A stretch of 64,000 nt of DNA from Acidobacteriota bacterium (lineage in GTDB: Bacteria; Acidobacteriota; Terriglobia; Terriglobales; Acidobacteriaceae): contig JAJXWA010000002.1 of assembly GCA_021781795.1 (NCBI GenBank), positions 62,001 to 126,000 of the forward strand, written 5' to 3'. The notes under the pieces are model-generated. The model saw only the letters and a list, made by a program, of their open reading frames with translations. It searched no databases and had not been told where the DNA came from. Below are positions 16,268 to 25,561 of this stretch, piece by piece. Made by a program: the position numbers and the translations under genes. Numbering within the stretch: position 1 is the first letter of the stretch; each line of letters starts with the position of its first letter.

Positions 16268-18637
16268 TCAATTTCCTCCCGTTGCCCCCGTCTTCTTCGA
16301 CCCCGCCACATCGATCTCTCGATACATCTCAATGTTCCGCAGAATTGCTTCCACATATTCACGCGTCTGCGTAAATGGAATCGACTCCACAAATTCATCC
16401 ATCCCCGAATACGGTCCTGCTGCCTGCCAGTCCGTCACGCGATTGTCGCCGGCGTTGTAAGCGGCCAGCGCATACTCTGTCACGCCGTCAAACCGGTCCA
16501 GCATCTGCCGCAGGTAGCGCGTCCCCAGCCGGATATTCGTCTCCGGATTGAGCAGCTGATACGTCGCAAACCGCGTCATTCCCTCCTCACGCGCCAGCTT
16601 GCGACCCACTGACGGCAATAGCTGCATCAGTCCCCACGCATTCGCGTACGACACTACGGACGGGTTGAACTCCGACTCTTGCCGGATGAGTGACGCCACA
16701 AGATACGGATCCAGATGATTCTTTGCCGATTCGGTCTTGATCGTCTCCCAGTACGGCTGCGGAAACAGAATCCGCCAGTAGGCCAGCGGAATCGCCGGAA
16801 TCTGCGCCGAGGCTGCATACGGTAGCGCGCGCTTCAGCGACCGCAGCGCCAGAAAGTTCTCGCCGTAGCTGGCATAAATCTGTGCCTCGGCCAGCGCGCT
16901 CCATGAGGCCGAGTCCGGGTCCGCCGCAATCTCCCGCGGAATGTATTCATTCAATCCCGCATTGCCTAGCAGCTTCGCCTTGGCCAGATGCTCGTTATCA
17001 TCCGGAAAGCTCGCGTCCAGCGCCGGCACATTCATCGGCTTAAAGCGGTCCAGCCCCGGCGCCGCTGCAGGCGTCACCCGCTGCATCCCATCCAGCCGTT
17101 TGCGCGCCATCTGCGCGTAAAAATAATGCGGGTACGCCCTCACGATGGCCCGATAATTCGCGGCCGCTCGCTCGGGATTGTGGTCCTGCGTCTCATAGAG
17201 TCGCCCGCGCCAGTAGAGCGCCGCCACCGTCTCGCTCGCACTCGGATACCGCGTAATCTGGTCATCAAACAGCCGCGCCGCATCCTGGTAGAGTCCCTGC
17301 CGGTAGCTCAGCCATCCCGCCCGCCAGTGCGCCGCCGCTGCATTTTTGCTTCCCGGGAAATGTTCCGCGAGATAGCCGTAATATGTCACCGCCTTCGGAT
17401 AATCTCGCCGCAGCATGTACATGTTGCCGCTTGAGAAAAGTGCCTCAGCCAGCCAGTCGCTCGTGCCAAATCGCGTCTCCATCGAGGAAACAATCGACTG
17501 CTGCTGATCGAGGTCATTCCGATCCCGAGCCAGTTCCATCAGCAGATACATCCGCCGCGCACCGTTCTCATCCTGCGAATCCGGCAAGGCCTCTGCTTCT
17601 GCAACCGTCAGCCGCTTCAGCTTCAGGTCGCACGCCGCCGCAGCAATCTCAAATCCATCCTTCGCGGCCTGCGGAAGATCTGGCTTCCTCGTCAGCGCAC
17701 GATACTGCTCGCCCGCCAGGTTGTAACGATGCGCCCGGTAGTACGCATCCGCCAGGCTCCGCAGCTCACTGATCGTCAATGTCTCTTCCGCGCCCAGCTC
17801 GGTCAGCTTCGCCCGCGCTTTCGACGCCTCATCACTCAGCGGATGTGCCACCAGCACGGCCTTGTACAGGCCGACGGCCTGCGCTTGATCGCCCAGCGCT
17901 TCGGCTGTTTCGGCCTTGGCCAGTTGATAACCCGACCGGTCCGCTCCCGGCCCATTCGCCGCTGCCTCCAGCACGCGCCTTGCTCCGGCCGCATCCTTCA
18001 TCGCCAGCAGCACCGTCGCCTCAGTCTCTGGCGCCTGCGCCACAAAAATGCTGTCGGGATACCGCGCCGCAAATCCCTTCAGCAGCGTCTCCGCACCAAT
18101 GTCGTTCCCCGCGCCATGCTGCGCTTGCGCCCCCAGAAAATCCGCAAAATCGGCCAGCAGGTCGCCCGCCGCGCGCGCCTTCGCCAGATTCGCCGCCGCC
18201 TCGGTGTATTGCTTGTCCAGCAGGTAGGCATGTCCCAGGGCAAGGTACGCAGCCGCAGCCGTCTCACCCGTGTGCCGCCGCGCATACGCCGCCACTCCCG
18301 CATACGCCTCGGGCGTGCGCATCGTCGCCAGTTGCTGCGCCATGGGCTGCAACTCAGCCGAAGCGACAAAAGCCTGCCGGATGCGCCGCGTTCGCGCCGT
18401 CGGCGCACGTCTCGTGCGACGCGTCTTTTTCGCGGCGCTCTTCCCCGTGGCGTGCTTCTTTGTCCCGGACGATGTCGAACTCCCCGTCGGGCTTGTCGTC
18501 GGAGTTGTCGCCGGACTTGTCGTCGCTCCAGCAGCGCTCTGCGCCACAGCAGGCGGCATGGCCAGCAGGCCTGCCAGCAGAGCAGACATCGCCCGCGTCC
18601 AGCCTTTCGCCTCGGTCATCCTTCGCGCATCATCCAT
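16268..18637 (-). CDS. slt: Soluble lytic murein transglycosylase with TPR-rich N-terminus
   Basis: A 789-residue periplasmic enzyme that cleaves peptidoglycan glycan strands with 1,6-anhydro product formation. The signal peptide is about residues 10-33 (MSALLAGLLAMPPAVAQS). A Ser/Thr/Lys-rich linker follows (TTSPTGSSTSSGTKK), then many TPR-like helical repeats (AAAYLALGHAYLLDKQYTEA and similar) forming the Slt superhelix. The SLT domain is at about residues 610-770: ASLIRQESEFNPSVVSYANA with the catalytic Glu, GLMQLLPSVG, NIRLGTRYL and ALAAYNAGDNRV. An alternative start six codons later is possible. It is divergent from the ECF sigma gene. Confidence 0.9.
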   Translation of the reverse strand: MDDARRMTEAKGWTRAMSALLAGLLAMPPAVAQSAAGATTSPATTPTTSPTGSSTSSGTKKHATGKSAAKKTRRTRRAPTARTRRIRQAFVASAELQPMAQQLATMRTPEAYAGVAAYARRHTGETAAAAYLALGHAYLLDKQYTEAAANLAKARAAGDLLADFADFLGAQAQHGAGNDIGAETLLKGFAARYPDSIFVAQAPETEATVLLAMKDAAGARRVLEAAANGPGADRSGYQLAKAETAEALGDQAQAVGLYKAVLVAHPLSDEASKARAKLTELGAEETLTISELRSLADAYYRAHRYNLAGEQYRALTRKPDLPQAAKDGFEIAAAACDLKLKRLTVAEAEALPDSQDENGARRMYLLMELARDRNDLDQQQSIVSSMETRFGTSDWLAEALFSSGNMYMLRRDYPKAVTYYGYLAEHFPGSKNAAAAHWRAGWLSYRQGLYQDAARLFDDQITRYPSASETVAALYWRGRLYETQDHNPERAAANYRAIVRAYPHYFYAQMARKRLDGMQRVTPAAAPGLDRFKPMNVPALDASFPDDNEHLAKAKLLGNAGLNEYIPREIAADPDSASWSALAEAQIYASYGENFLALRSLKRALPYAASAQIPAIPLAYWRILFPQPYWETIKTESAKNHLDPYLVASLIRQESEFNPSVVSYANAWGLMQLLPSVGRKLAREEGMTRFATYQLLNPETNIRLGTRYLRQMLDRFDGVTEYALAAYNAGDNRVTDWQAAGPYSGMDEFVESIPFTQTREYVEAILRNIEMYREIDVAGSKKTGATGGN

Positions 18638-18845
18638 ATCTTCACTCTATGCCGCCACCACTGCACTGCAAGTCAGAGGTACCACGGACGTAACCGCCTG
18701 CAGCCCTCACTTGCAAAGACTTCGCCCCCGTCCCAAAGGAAGCAACGGAAGTTTGTTGACTCGCGCCGTGCTCCGCTACACTCAAGGAACAGGCCCCGCG
18801 GGCGTCCCCTTCATTTTCTCCGGGGATTTTCCGCATCCAAAGCGC

Positions 18846-19472
18846 ATGGCGACCATCCAATCAGTTACGGGCGAAAACGAGCAGCACCCCGACGTCACAC
18901 TCGTCGAACAGGTGCGAGCCGGTGACGTCTCCGCCTACGATCAGCTGGTCCGCAAATATGAACGCCAGGTCTTCCGCATCGCGCAGCACATCACCCAGAA
19001 TCGTGAAGACGCAGAAGACGTCATGCAGGACGCCTTCCTCAAGGCATTTGAAAAGCTCGACCAGTTTCAGGGCAACTCCAAGTTCTACACATGGCTGGTT
19101 CGCATTGCGGTTAACGAGAGTCTCATGCGCCTGCGCAAGCGGCGCACCGGAAAAATGGTCTCCATCGACGAGGATGTCGAAACCGAGGAGGGCAGCGTCC
19201 CCCGCGACCTCGCCGACTGGGCTCCCGATCCCGAGCAGAACTACACCCAGACCGAACTCGCAGAGATTCTCCGCAAAACCATTCAGGGTCTGCCGCCCGG
19301 CTTTCGCATCGTCTTCGTCCTGCGCGACGTGGACGGTCTCTCGACAGAGGAGACGGCAGAGACCCTCGGCCTCAGTGTTCCTGCCGTCAAATCCCGGCTC
19401 CTTCGCGCGCGCCTCCAGCTTCGCGAGCGCCTCAGCCGCTACTTCCGCAAAAAGCAGGGGAGGAAGAAATGA
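18846..19472 (+). CDS. ECF-type RNA polymerase sigma factor
   Basis: A 208-residue sigma factor of the RpoE/SigW class. Region 2 is about residues 30-100 (YDQLVRKYERQVFRIA, NREDAEDVMQDAFLKAF, KFYTWLVRIAVNESL). Region 4 is about residues 150-205 (LPPGFRIVFVLRDVDGL, ETAETLGLSVPAVKSRL). The start ATG 18846 gives the normal length; the frame is open far upstream but that part is antisense to slt. Its stop overlaps the start of the anti-sigma gene in ATGA. TACACT at 18777 may be its -10 element. It probably answers an envelope or redox signal through its neighbour. Confidence 0.92.
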   Translation: MATIQSVTGENEQHPDVTLVEQVRAGDVSAYDQLVRKYERQVFRIAQHITQNREDAEDVMQDAFLKAFEKLDQFQGNSKFYTWLVRIAVNESLMRLRKRRTGKMVSIDEDVETEEGSVPRDLADWAPDPEQNYTQTELAEILRKTIQGLPPGFRIVFVLRDVDGLSTEETAETLGLSVPAVKSRLLRARLQLRERLSRYFRKKQGRKK

Positions 19473-19705
19473 CCTGTACTGAATTTCTTGCCCTCCTCGA
19501 CGATCTCATTGACGACTCGGTCAACTCCGACACGCGCGCCGAGCTGCAGCAGCACCTCAAAGGCTGCGAGCACTGCGAAGTCACCCTCAACACCACTCGC
19601 AAGACCATTGAAATCTACCGCTCCCACGAAATCTACGAGCTCCCCGCCGGCCTGCGTGAACGCCTTCACGCCGCCATCATGGCCCGTTGCAAAAAGGGCT
19701 GCTGA
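19469..19705 (+). CDS. Soluble zinc-binding anti-sigma factor (zf-HC2)
   Basis: A 78-residue partner of the ECF sigma factor. The ZAS motif His-x3-Cys-x2-Cys is in QQHLKGCEHC (residues 29-38), with a further Cys at residue 3 as a possible fourth ligand. A helix follows (LPAGLRERLHAAIMARC). There is no transmembrane segment, so it is a cytoplasmic anti-sigma like RsrA or ChrR rather than a membrane-anchored one. Zinc release on oxidation is how that class works; whether this one is redox-responsive is not shown. The start overlaps the sigma stop by four bases, typical for stoichiometric pairs. Confidence 0.85.
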   Translation: MTCTEFLALLDDLIDDSVNSDTRAELQQHLKGCEHCEVTLNTTRKTIEIYRSHEIYELPAGLRERLHAAIMARCKKGC

Positions 19706-19855
19706 CCCTCTTCCAGCACGCACTCCCGCATTCCCCGCGTATTCACCGCACCCCACCACAACTTTCTTTTCGCCGCCGCGTTTGACCTTCCAGCAGGCCT
19801 GTGCGTCAGGCAGGCATAAGGTCCCTTTATTTCCCTCTTTTCAGGAGTGCCGAAG

Positions 19856-22009
19856 ATGCCGTTCTTCCGCTCAACGGTCTCTGCTCAGCTGTGCATCTGC
19901 CTGCTCCTGCCGTCCGGTGCATCACTGGCGCAAACGCCGGACACCCCGGCCCGAAACACTTCCACACGCCCCGGTTATCACTCCCCTCAACTGCAGGGTG
20001 ACGCTCGCATCCTGCACGCTCTCAATCGCTTCACCTTCGGCCCGCGGCCCGGGGATGTTGAAGTAGTCCGCTCCATCGGCCTCGATAAGTGGTTTGCACA
20101 GCAGCTTCACCCAGAGACCATCGACCTCTCCGATCTCAACCAGCGTCTCGCTCAGTACCCGGCCATGCAGTTGAGCACGGATCGGTTGCTCTACAGTCTG
20201 CCCAGCAACGCGCTCATCCGCCAGGCCCTCAATGGCCGCCTGCCAGTCCCCACCGGCGAACCCCTGCAGGCCGTCTACGAGAACCAGATGGACCGTATCT
20301 CCGCGCGCATCACACAGCAGCGCCAGCAGGATCGTCAGCCGGCACCTGCGTCGCAGACTGCGCCGAACGGCCCGGCCGGCAGCCCCGCCATGAATCCAGA
20401 AGCAGAGGCCGCGCCCAATCCCAACCCCATGAGCCGCGCTTCAACCGACGCCGCCGCGCCGCAGTCCATGTCCTCCAGCATGGAACCCGCCGCCGGCTCA
20501 TCCGCCACCCCGTTCGATACACTCCTCATTCAGGACATCCTCGGCTTGCCTCCGCAGCAGCGCGTCTCCCGTCTCGTCTCCATGCGTCAGCCGGAGCTCG
20601 ACGCCTTCCTCAAATCGCTGCGCCCCAAAGAGCGCGCCGACCTCAACGCGGGCCTTACGCCCCAGCAGGCCGAGCTCGTTTCCGCACTCGAAAACCCCGA
20701 GCGCACCGTCATCGAAGAGCTCATCGCGCAGCGCCTCACGCGCGACATCGAATCCTCCGCGCAGCTCCAGGAAGTGATGACCGACTTCTGGCTCAATCAC
20801 TTCAACATCTACCTGCAGAAAAACGAGGTCATGCCCTACGAGCTCGTCGGCTTCGAGCGCGATGTCATTCGTCCTCTTGCCCTGGGCAAGTTTGAAGATC
20901 TGCTGGAAGCCACCGCGCACAGCCCCGCCATGCTGCTCTATCTCGACAACGCCAGCAGTATTGGCCCGCACTCCGTCGCCGCCGAGCGCGCCTCGCGCAA
21001 TGCCTCGCGCCGCCCTCCCAATCAGCGTCAGGCTCCTGAGGGTCTCAATGAAAACTACGCCCGCGAGCTCATGGAGCTGCACACCCTCGGCGTCAACGGC
21101 GGATACACGCAGGCAGACGTCACGCAGGTCGCCCGCATCCTCACTGGGTGGGGTGTCGCGCAGCCCCAGCGCGGCGGCGGCTTCGAGTTCAATCCCAATC
21201 GCCATGAGCCTGGCACAAAGAAAGTGATGGGCCAGAAATTCAAGGAGCACGGCGAAGACGAAGGCCGCGCGCTGCTTCACTTCCTCGCCACACGCCCCGC
21301 CACAGCGCAGTTTCTTTCGCGACAGCTCGCTATCCGCTTCGTCTCCGACGATCCGCCGCAGCCCCTCATCGACCGCATGGCGCGCACCTACATGACCTCA
21401 GGAGGCGACATCGCGCAGGTCCTCGACACGCTCTATCACTCGCCTGAGTTCTGGTCCACCAGCGTCGATCGCGCCAAGATCAAGACGCCCATCGAATACG
21501 TCGTCTCAGCCGTACGCGCCAGTGACGCCAGCATCGACAACCTGCGCCCGCTCGCCAACGCCCTCCGCCAGATGGGCATGCCCCTCTATGGCTGCATCCC
21601 CCCCAGCGGATACAGTTGGAAGTCCACCAACTGGGTCAGCACCGGCTCGCTCGTGGATCGCATGAACTTTGCCCTGGGCCTCGCTGCCAATCGTCTCCCC
21701 GGCATCTTTGCAGACTGGGCTCCGCAGCCGCAGGACGACCCTCCGCCCTCTGCCGAGCAGTCCTCCGACCCAATCGCGAATGAAGAGGCCCGCCTTGAGG
21801 CCGAACTTCTTCCCGGCGGACTCGACGCCACTACGCGCGCCGCTCTGCTTCAGCAATTTCACGATCAGATCGCGCAGCGCGCGCCCGGCGCCGCCCTTGC
21901 AGCAGCTAACCCCAACGTCAACCCGCGCCGCGCAGCCAACGTCCTTCAACGCGAGGACCAGTTGCTTGCCGGCCTGCTCATCGGCTCGCCCGACTTCCAG
22001 CGCCGCTAG
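19856..22009 (+). CDS. DUF1800 family exported protein
   Basis: A 717-residue protein. The signal peptide is residues 1-25 (LCICLLLPSGASLA). The DUF1800 hallmark HALNRFTFGPRPGDVE appears early, followed by DFWLNHFNIYLQKNE, NENYARELMELHTLGVNGGY and VARILTGWGV. A Pro/Gln/Ser-rich insertion (about residues 145-220) interrupts the domain. ATG 19856 has AGGAG eight bases upstream and is preferred over the GTG nine bases earlier. Members are nearly always next to a DUF1501 protein, as here (14-base gap). The biochemical role is unknown; an envelope or secreted-polymer function is often proposed. Confidence 0.88.
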   Translation: MPFFRSTVSAQLCICLLLPSGASLAQTPDTPARNTSTRPGYHSPQLQGDARILHALNRFTFGPRPGDVEVVRSIGLDKWFAQQLHPETIDLSDLNQRLAQYPAMQLSTDRLLYSLPSNALIRQALNGRLPVPTGEPLQAVYENQMDRISARITQQRQQDRQPAPASQTAPNGPAGSPAMNPEAEAAPNPNPMSRASTDAAAPQSMSSSMEPAAGSSATPFDTLLIQDILGLPPQQRVSRLVSMRQPELDAFLKSLRPKERADLNAGLTPQQAELVSALENPERTVIEELIAQRLTRDIESSAQLQEVMTDFWLNHFNIYLQKNEVMPYELVGFERDVIRPLALGKFEDLLEATAHSPAMLLYLDNASSIGPHSVAAERASRNASRRPPNQRQAPEGLNENYARELMELHTLGVNGGYTQADVTQVARILTGWGVAQPQRGGGFEFNPNRHEPGTKKVMGQKFKEHGEDEGRALLHFLATRPATAQFLSRQLAIRFVSDDPPQPLIDRMARTYMTSGGDIAQVLDTLYHSPEFWSTSVDRAKIKTPIEYVVSAVRASDASIDNLRPLANALRQMGMPLYGCIPPSGYSWKSTNWVSTGSLVDRMNFALGLAANRLPGIFADWAPQPQDDPPPSAEQSSDPIANEEARLEAELLPGGLDATTRAALLQQFHDQIAQRAPGAALAAANPNVNPRRAANVLQREDQLLAGLLIGSPDFQRR

Positions 22010-22023
22010 AAAGGAGCATACCC

Positions 22024-23271
22024 ATGTCCACCTCGCGCCGCTTCTTCCTCCGCAACGGAGCCTTCGCGCTCGCAGGCACCACAGCCCTCCCCGGCTTCCT
22101 TGTCCGCTCCGTGCTCGCGCAAGCCGCCTCCGTCGCGCCCACCCGCCGCCTCGTCGTCATCTTCCAACGCGGCGCAGCCGACGGCCTCAACATCGTCGTC
22201 CCTCACCGCGAAAAGAACTACTACGCGATGCGCCCCAGCATCGCCATTCCGCAGAGCCAGGTTCTCGACCTCGACGGCTTTTTCGGTCTGCACCCCTCGC
22301 TCGCGTCCTTCAAGCCCCTCTACGATCAGGGCCACCTCGCCATCGTCCACGCCGTCGGCTCGCCCGATATGACGCGCTCCCACTTCGACGCGCAGGACTT
22401 CATGGAGTCCGGCACGCCCGGCAACAAGAGCACGCGCGATGGCTGGCTCAACCGAGCCCTCCAGGCCGAAGATCTCCGCCGCCACGCCTCGCACACCGCC
22501 TTTCGCGCCGTCGCCCTCAGCGCCGACGTGCCGCTCACCCTCGCCGGCCAGATCCCCGCCATCGCCCTCAACAACGTCAACAACTTTGCCGTAGGAGGCA
22601 GAGGCCCCACATCATCGCCCGCAGCCAGCGCCTTTGAGGCCATGTACGGCTCATCCGGCGATCGCATCTTCCACACCGCTGGCGAAGAGACCTTCGACGC
22701 CGTTCAAATGCTCCGCGCCGCCGACCCTTCGCAGTACGCACCCGCCAACGGCGCTGCCTACCCGGCTTCTGAGTTCGGCAGCAACATGCGCCAGATCGCG
22801 CAGCTTCTCAAGGCCAATCTCGGCGTCGAAGCCGCCTTCACCGACGTCACCGGATGGGACACCCACCAGAATCAGGGCAGCGTCAACGGCCAACTCGCCA
22901 ATCGCCTCCGCGACTTCTCCGATTCCATCGCCGCCTTCTGGCGCGACATGGGCGACAGCGCCGAGGACATCACCCTCGTCACCATGTCCGAGTTCGGCCG
23001 CACCGCCCGCGAAAACGGCACCGGCGGCACCGACCACGGTCACGCCAACGTCATGTTCGTCCTCGGCGGCCATGTTCGCGGCGGCAAGGTCTACGGCAGG
23101 TGGCCCGGCCTCGATAACGACCAGCTCAACCAGGGCCGCGATCTCGCCCTCACCACCGACTACCGCCAGGTCCTCGGAGAGGTCGTCGCCACCTCGCTTG
23201 GCGCAAACAACCTCGGCCTCGTCTTCCCCGGAGCCGCCATCACTCCCAACCGCTTCCTGCGTCTGGCGTAG
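22024..23271 (+). CDS. DUF1501 family protein, Tat-exported
   Basis: A 415-residue protein of the alkaline-phosphatase/sulfatase-like DUF1501 family. The twin-arginine signal SRRFFLRNGAFALAG opens it. LVVIFQRGAADGLNIVVPH is the family start, SHFDAQDFMESG follows, and the C-terminal ITLVTMSEFGRTARENGTGGTDHGHA holds the conserved Asp/His/Glu residues that probably bind metal. It is the obligate partner of the DUF1800 gene just upstream. AGGAGC precedes the ATG. A 14-base-pair hairpin follows the stop codon (23294-23332). The function is unknown; folded export suggests a metal- or cofactor-containing enzyme. Confidence 0.9.
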   Translation: MSTSRRFFLRNGAFALAGTTALPGFLVRSVLAQAASVAPTRRLVVIFQRGAADGLNIVVPHREKNYYAMRPSIAIPQSQVLDLDGFFGLHPSLASFKPLYDQGHLAIVHAVGSPDMTRSHFDAQDFMESGTPGNKSTRDGWLNRALQAEDLRRHASHTAFRAVALSADVPLTLAGQIPAIALNNVNNFAVGGRGPTSSPAASAFEAMYGSSGDRIFHTAGEETFDAVQMLRAADPSQYAPANGAAYPASEFGSNMRQIAQLLKANLGVEAAFTDVTGWDTHQNQGSVNGQLANRLRDFSDSIAAFWRDMGDSAEDITLVTMSEFGRTARENGTGGTDHGHANVMFVLGGHVRGGKVYGRWPGLDNDQLNQGRDLALTTDYRQVLGEVVATSLGANNLGLVFPGAAITPNRFLRLA

Positions 23272-23293
23272 GCCTCACGCACGACGCAGGAAC

Positions 23294-23332
23294 CTCCATC
23301 CTTTCCGAGTCCACGGCCCGGAAAGGATGGAG
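23294..23332. terminator. Hairpin after the DUF1501 gene, terminator-like
   Basis: A 14-base perfect stem, CTCCATCCTTTCCG (23294-23307) with CGGAAAGGATGGAG (23319-23332), and an 11-base loop. It is followed by CGATTCTT, a weak T-rich tail. It shares the 12-base core CCATCCTTTCCG with the hairpin at 34027. It probably ends the sigma/DUF1800/DUF1501 transcript. Confidence 0.55.
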
Positions 23333-23405
23333 CGATTCTTGCTCTCCTCGCTTCCCATCTCTCATTAGCGACCCGCGCCACCCGTGTTGTACCCTCAAAA
23401 TTGGC

Positions 23406-24128
23406 ATGAAACTTCACCCTCGCTTCATCGCACCGGCCGCTATTCTCGCCTTCGCCGCCGCGTCCTTCGCGCAGGACACCACCAAGCCTGCCGCCGATAT
23501 TCCCGACGCGCCCACCGCCACGCCCGCTGCCCTCGTCCAGCCCAATGGCCCCTACGTCATCATGGACACCTCCATGGGCCGCATCACCTGCCAGTTCTTT
23601 CAGAAGCAGGCCCCGAACGCCGTCGCCAACTTCATCGCCCTCGCGCAGGGCACCAAAGATTGGACCGACCCCACAACCCACAAGAAGCAGCACAACAAGC
23701 CGCTCTACGACGGCACCACCTTCCACCGTGTCATTCCCGAGTTCATGATTCAGGGCGGTGACCCCGCCGGCACCGGCATGGGCGATCCCGGCTACACCTT
23801 CCCCGACGAGTTCGATCCCAACCTCAACTTCGATGTTCCCGGTCGCCTCGCCATGGCCAACTCCGGCCCTGACACCAACGGCAGCCAGTTCTTCATCACC
23901 GAACAGGCCTACCCCTCGCTCGATCAGCACTACACCCTCTTCGGCCAGTGCGACCCCTCCAGCATCCTCGTCGTCCAGTCCATCGCCCGCGTCGAGCGCG
24001 ACGCCAACGACAAGCCCCTCACGCCGGTCTATCTGAACAAAGTCACCATCGTCCCCGAAGGCCAGCCGCTGCCGCCACTGCCCGCTGCGCCACCTGCACC
24101 CGCCGCCGCCCCTGCACCGCAGCAGTAG
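23406..24128 (+). CDS. Exported peptidyl-prolyl cis-trans isomerase, cyclophilin type
   Basis: A 240-residue periplasmic proline isomerase that helps protein folding. The signal peptide is about residues 1-21 (AAILAFAAASFAQ). The cyclophilin core starts at VIMDTSMGRITCQFF and has the hallmark FHRVIPEFMIQGGDP (catalytic Arg, with Phe/Met/Gln of the pocket), LAMANSGPDTNGSQFFIT and HYTLFGQC. The C-terminus is a Pro/Ala-rich tail. No Shine-Dalgarno sequence is visible; TACCCT at 23390-23395 lies just upstream, so the message may be leaderless. The M19 dipeptidase follows after 83 bases with its own promoter-like box. Confidence 0.92.
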   Translation: MKLHPRFIAPAAILAFAAASFAQDTTKPAADIPDAPTATPAALVQPNGPYVIMDTSMGRITCQFFQKQAPNAVANFIALAQGTKDWTDPTTHKKQHNKPLYDGTTFHRVIPEFMIQGGDPAGTGMGDPGYTFPDEFDPNLNFDVPGRLAMANSGPDTNGSQFFITEQAYPSLDQHYTLFGQCDPSSILVVQSIARVERDANDKPLTPVYLNKVTIVPEGQPLPPLPAAPPAPAAAPAPQQ

Positions 24129-24171
24129 GAATTAAGCCACTTCTCCGTCGCGCCGCGCGTACTCGTCCACC

Positions 24172-24199
24172 TTGTGCGCGCGGCGCTCCGTTGTACACT
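24172..24199 (+). promoter_or_regulatory. Promoter candidate for the M19 dipeptidase, possibly leaderless transcript
   Basis: TTGTGC (24172-24177), a 16-base spacer and TACACT (24194-24199). The ATG is at 24212, so initiation 6-8 bases after the -10 box would leave a leader of only about 5-7 bases. No ribosome-binding sequence is present in that gap, which agrees with a leaderless message. Confidence 0.4.
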
Positions 24200-24211
24200 C
24201 TTCGCAAGCCC

Positions 24212-25540
24212 ATGACAGCACGCTCCGCTTTTCTCTTACAGATCTCACTTGGCTTTGCTCTCTTCACCCTTCCTTCGCACGCTCCCGCGCAACCCGCACC
24301 CAAGGCTTCCCCAAAGATGACCAAAGCCCTCACTCCTGAAGAAGTCCAGCGCTCCGCCATCGTCATTGACACTCACGCCGACACACCCCAGCGCTTCGTC
24401 GATGAAGGCTACGACCTCTCCGACCCGCTCAACGGCGGCAACTTCAATCTCGACTCCGCGCGCAAAGGCAACCTCGGCGCGGAGTTCTTCTCCATCTGGG
24501 TCGAGCCGGAGGCAAACAAGGGCCACTACGCCCGCCGCACACTCATCCTCATTGACTCCGTAAAGCAGCAGGTCGCCCGCCACCCCGATGCCGTGCTCTT
24601 CGCCACCTCGCCCGCCGACATCGAACGCGCCCATCGCGAGCACAAGCTCGCCGCGCTCATGGGCATCGAGGGCGGCCACTCCATCGAAGATTCCCTCGCC
24701 CTGCTGCGCCAGTACTACGCCCTCGGCGTCCGCTACATGACCCTCACCTGGGCCAACTCCAATGGCTGGGCCGACAGCTCCGGCGACATCGACGATCCCA
24801 ACGTCCCGCACACCAAAGAGGGCCTCAACGAGTTCGGCAAAGACGTCGTTTACGAGATGAACCGCCTCGGCATGATGGTCGACATCTCACACGTCTCCGA
24901 TCGCACCTTCTACCGCACCCTTATCATCACTCGCGCGCCGATCATCGCATCCCACTCCGGCGCACGCGCCCTCTGCGACTCACCGCGCAACATGACCGAC
25001 GACATGCTTCGCGCCATCGCCAACTCCGGCGGCCCCGACTCCAAAGGCGGCGTCGTCCAGGTGAACTTCTACTCGGCCTTCATCTCGCAGTCCTATCGCA
25101 ACGCGCTCAAAGCCATGCAGCCCGAGGCCGACAAGGCCGTCCAGGCCCTCAAAGACAAATACAAGGCAGAAGGAAAAGAAACACCGCAGGCCGAAATCGA
25201 AAAGCTCCAGCGCCAGTACGCCGACCGCATCCCGCGCCCGCCGCTCTCCGACCTCATCGATCAGATTGACCACATCGCCAAAGTTGCCGGCATCGATCAC
25301 GTCGGCCTCGGCTCCGACTTCGACGGCGTCAACGGCCAGCTCCCGCAGGGCATCGACTCCCCCGCCGACCTGCCCAAAATCACCGCAGCCCTAATGGCCC
25401 GCGGTTACTCACCGGAGGATTGTCGCAAGATTCTCGGTGGCAACCTGCTTCGCGTCTTTCGTGAAGTGGAGCAGGTCAGCAGACAGCTTCAGGCTGAAAA
25501 CCGCCCGCGTATCACCAGCAAGCAGCCCTTCGACAAATAA
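24212..25540 (+). CDS. Membrane dipeptidase (peptidase family M19), exported
   Basis: A 442-residue zinc dipeptidase of the renal dipeptidase type, which hydrolyses dipeptides including D-amino acid forms. The signal peptide is residues 1-27 (LQISLGFALFTLPSHAPAQ). The zinc ligands follow family order: His-x-Asp in VIDTHADTPQRF, Glu in MGIEGGHSIED, His in DISHVSDRTF and His in IIASHSGAR, then HVGLGSDFDGV. A Lys/Glu-rich helix (residues about 310-340) is inserted before the last motif. I chose ATG 24212; upstream in-frame codons belong to the cyclophilin region in a shadow frame. Confidence 0.92.
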   Translation: MTARSAFLLQISLGFALFTLPSHAPAQPAPKASPKMTKALTPEEVQRSAIVIDTHADTPQRFVDEGYDLSDPLNGGNFNLDSARKGNLGAEFFSIWVEPEANKGHYARRTLILIDSVKQQVARHPDAVLFATSPADIERAHREHKLAALMGIEGGHSIEDSLALLRQYYALGVRYMTLTWANSNGWADSSGDIDDPNVPHTKEGLNEFGKDVVYEMNRLGMMVDISHVSDRTFYRTLIITRAPIIASHSGARALCDSPRNMTDDMLRAIANSGGPDSKGGVVQVNFYSAFISQSYRNALKAMQPEADKAVQALKDKYKAEGKETPQAEIEKLQRQYADRIPRPPLSDLIDQIDHIAKVAGIDHVGLGSDFDGVNGQLPQGIDSPADLPKITAALMARGYSPEDCRKILGGNLLRVFREVEQVSRQLQAENRPRITSKQPFDK

Positions 25541-25561
25541 GCGCTCGGCTTTCGCTTCTGC

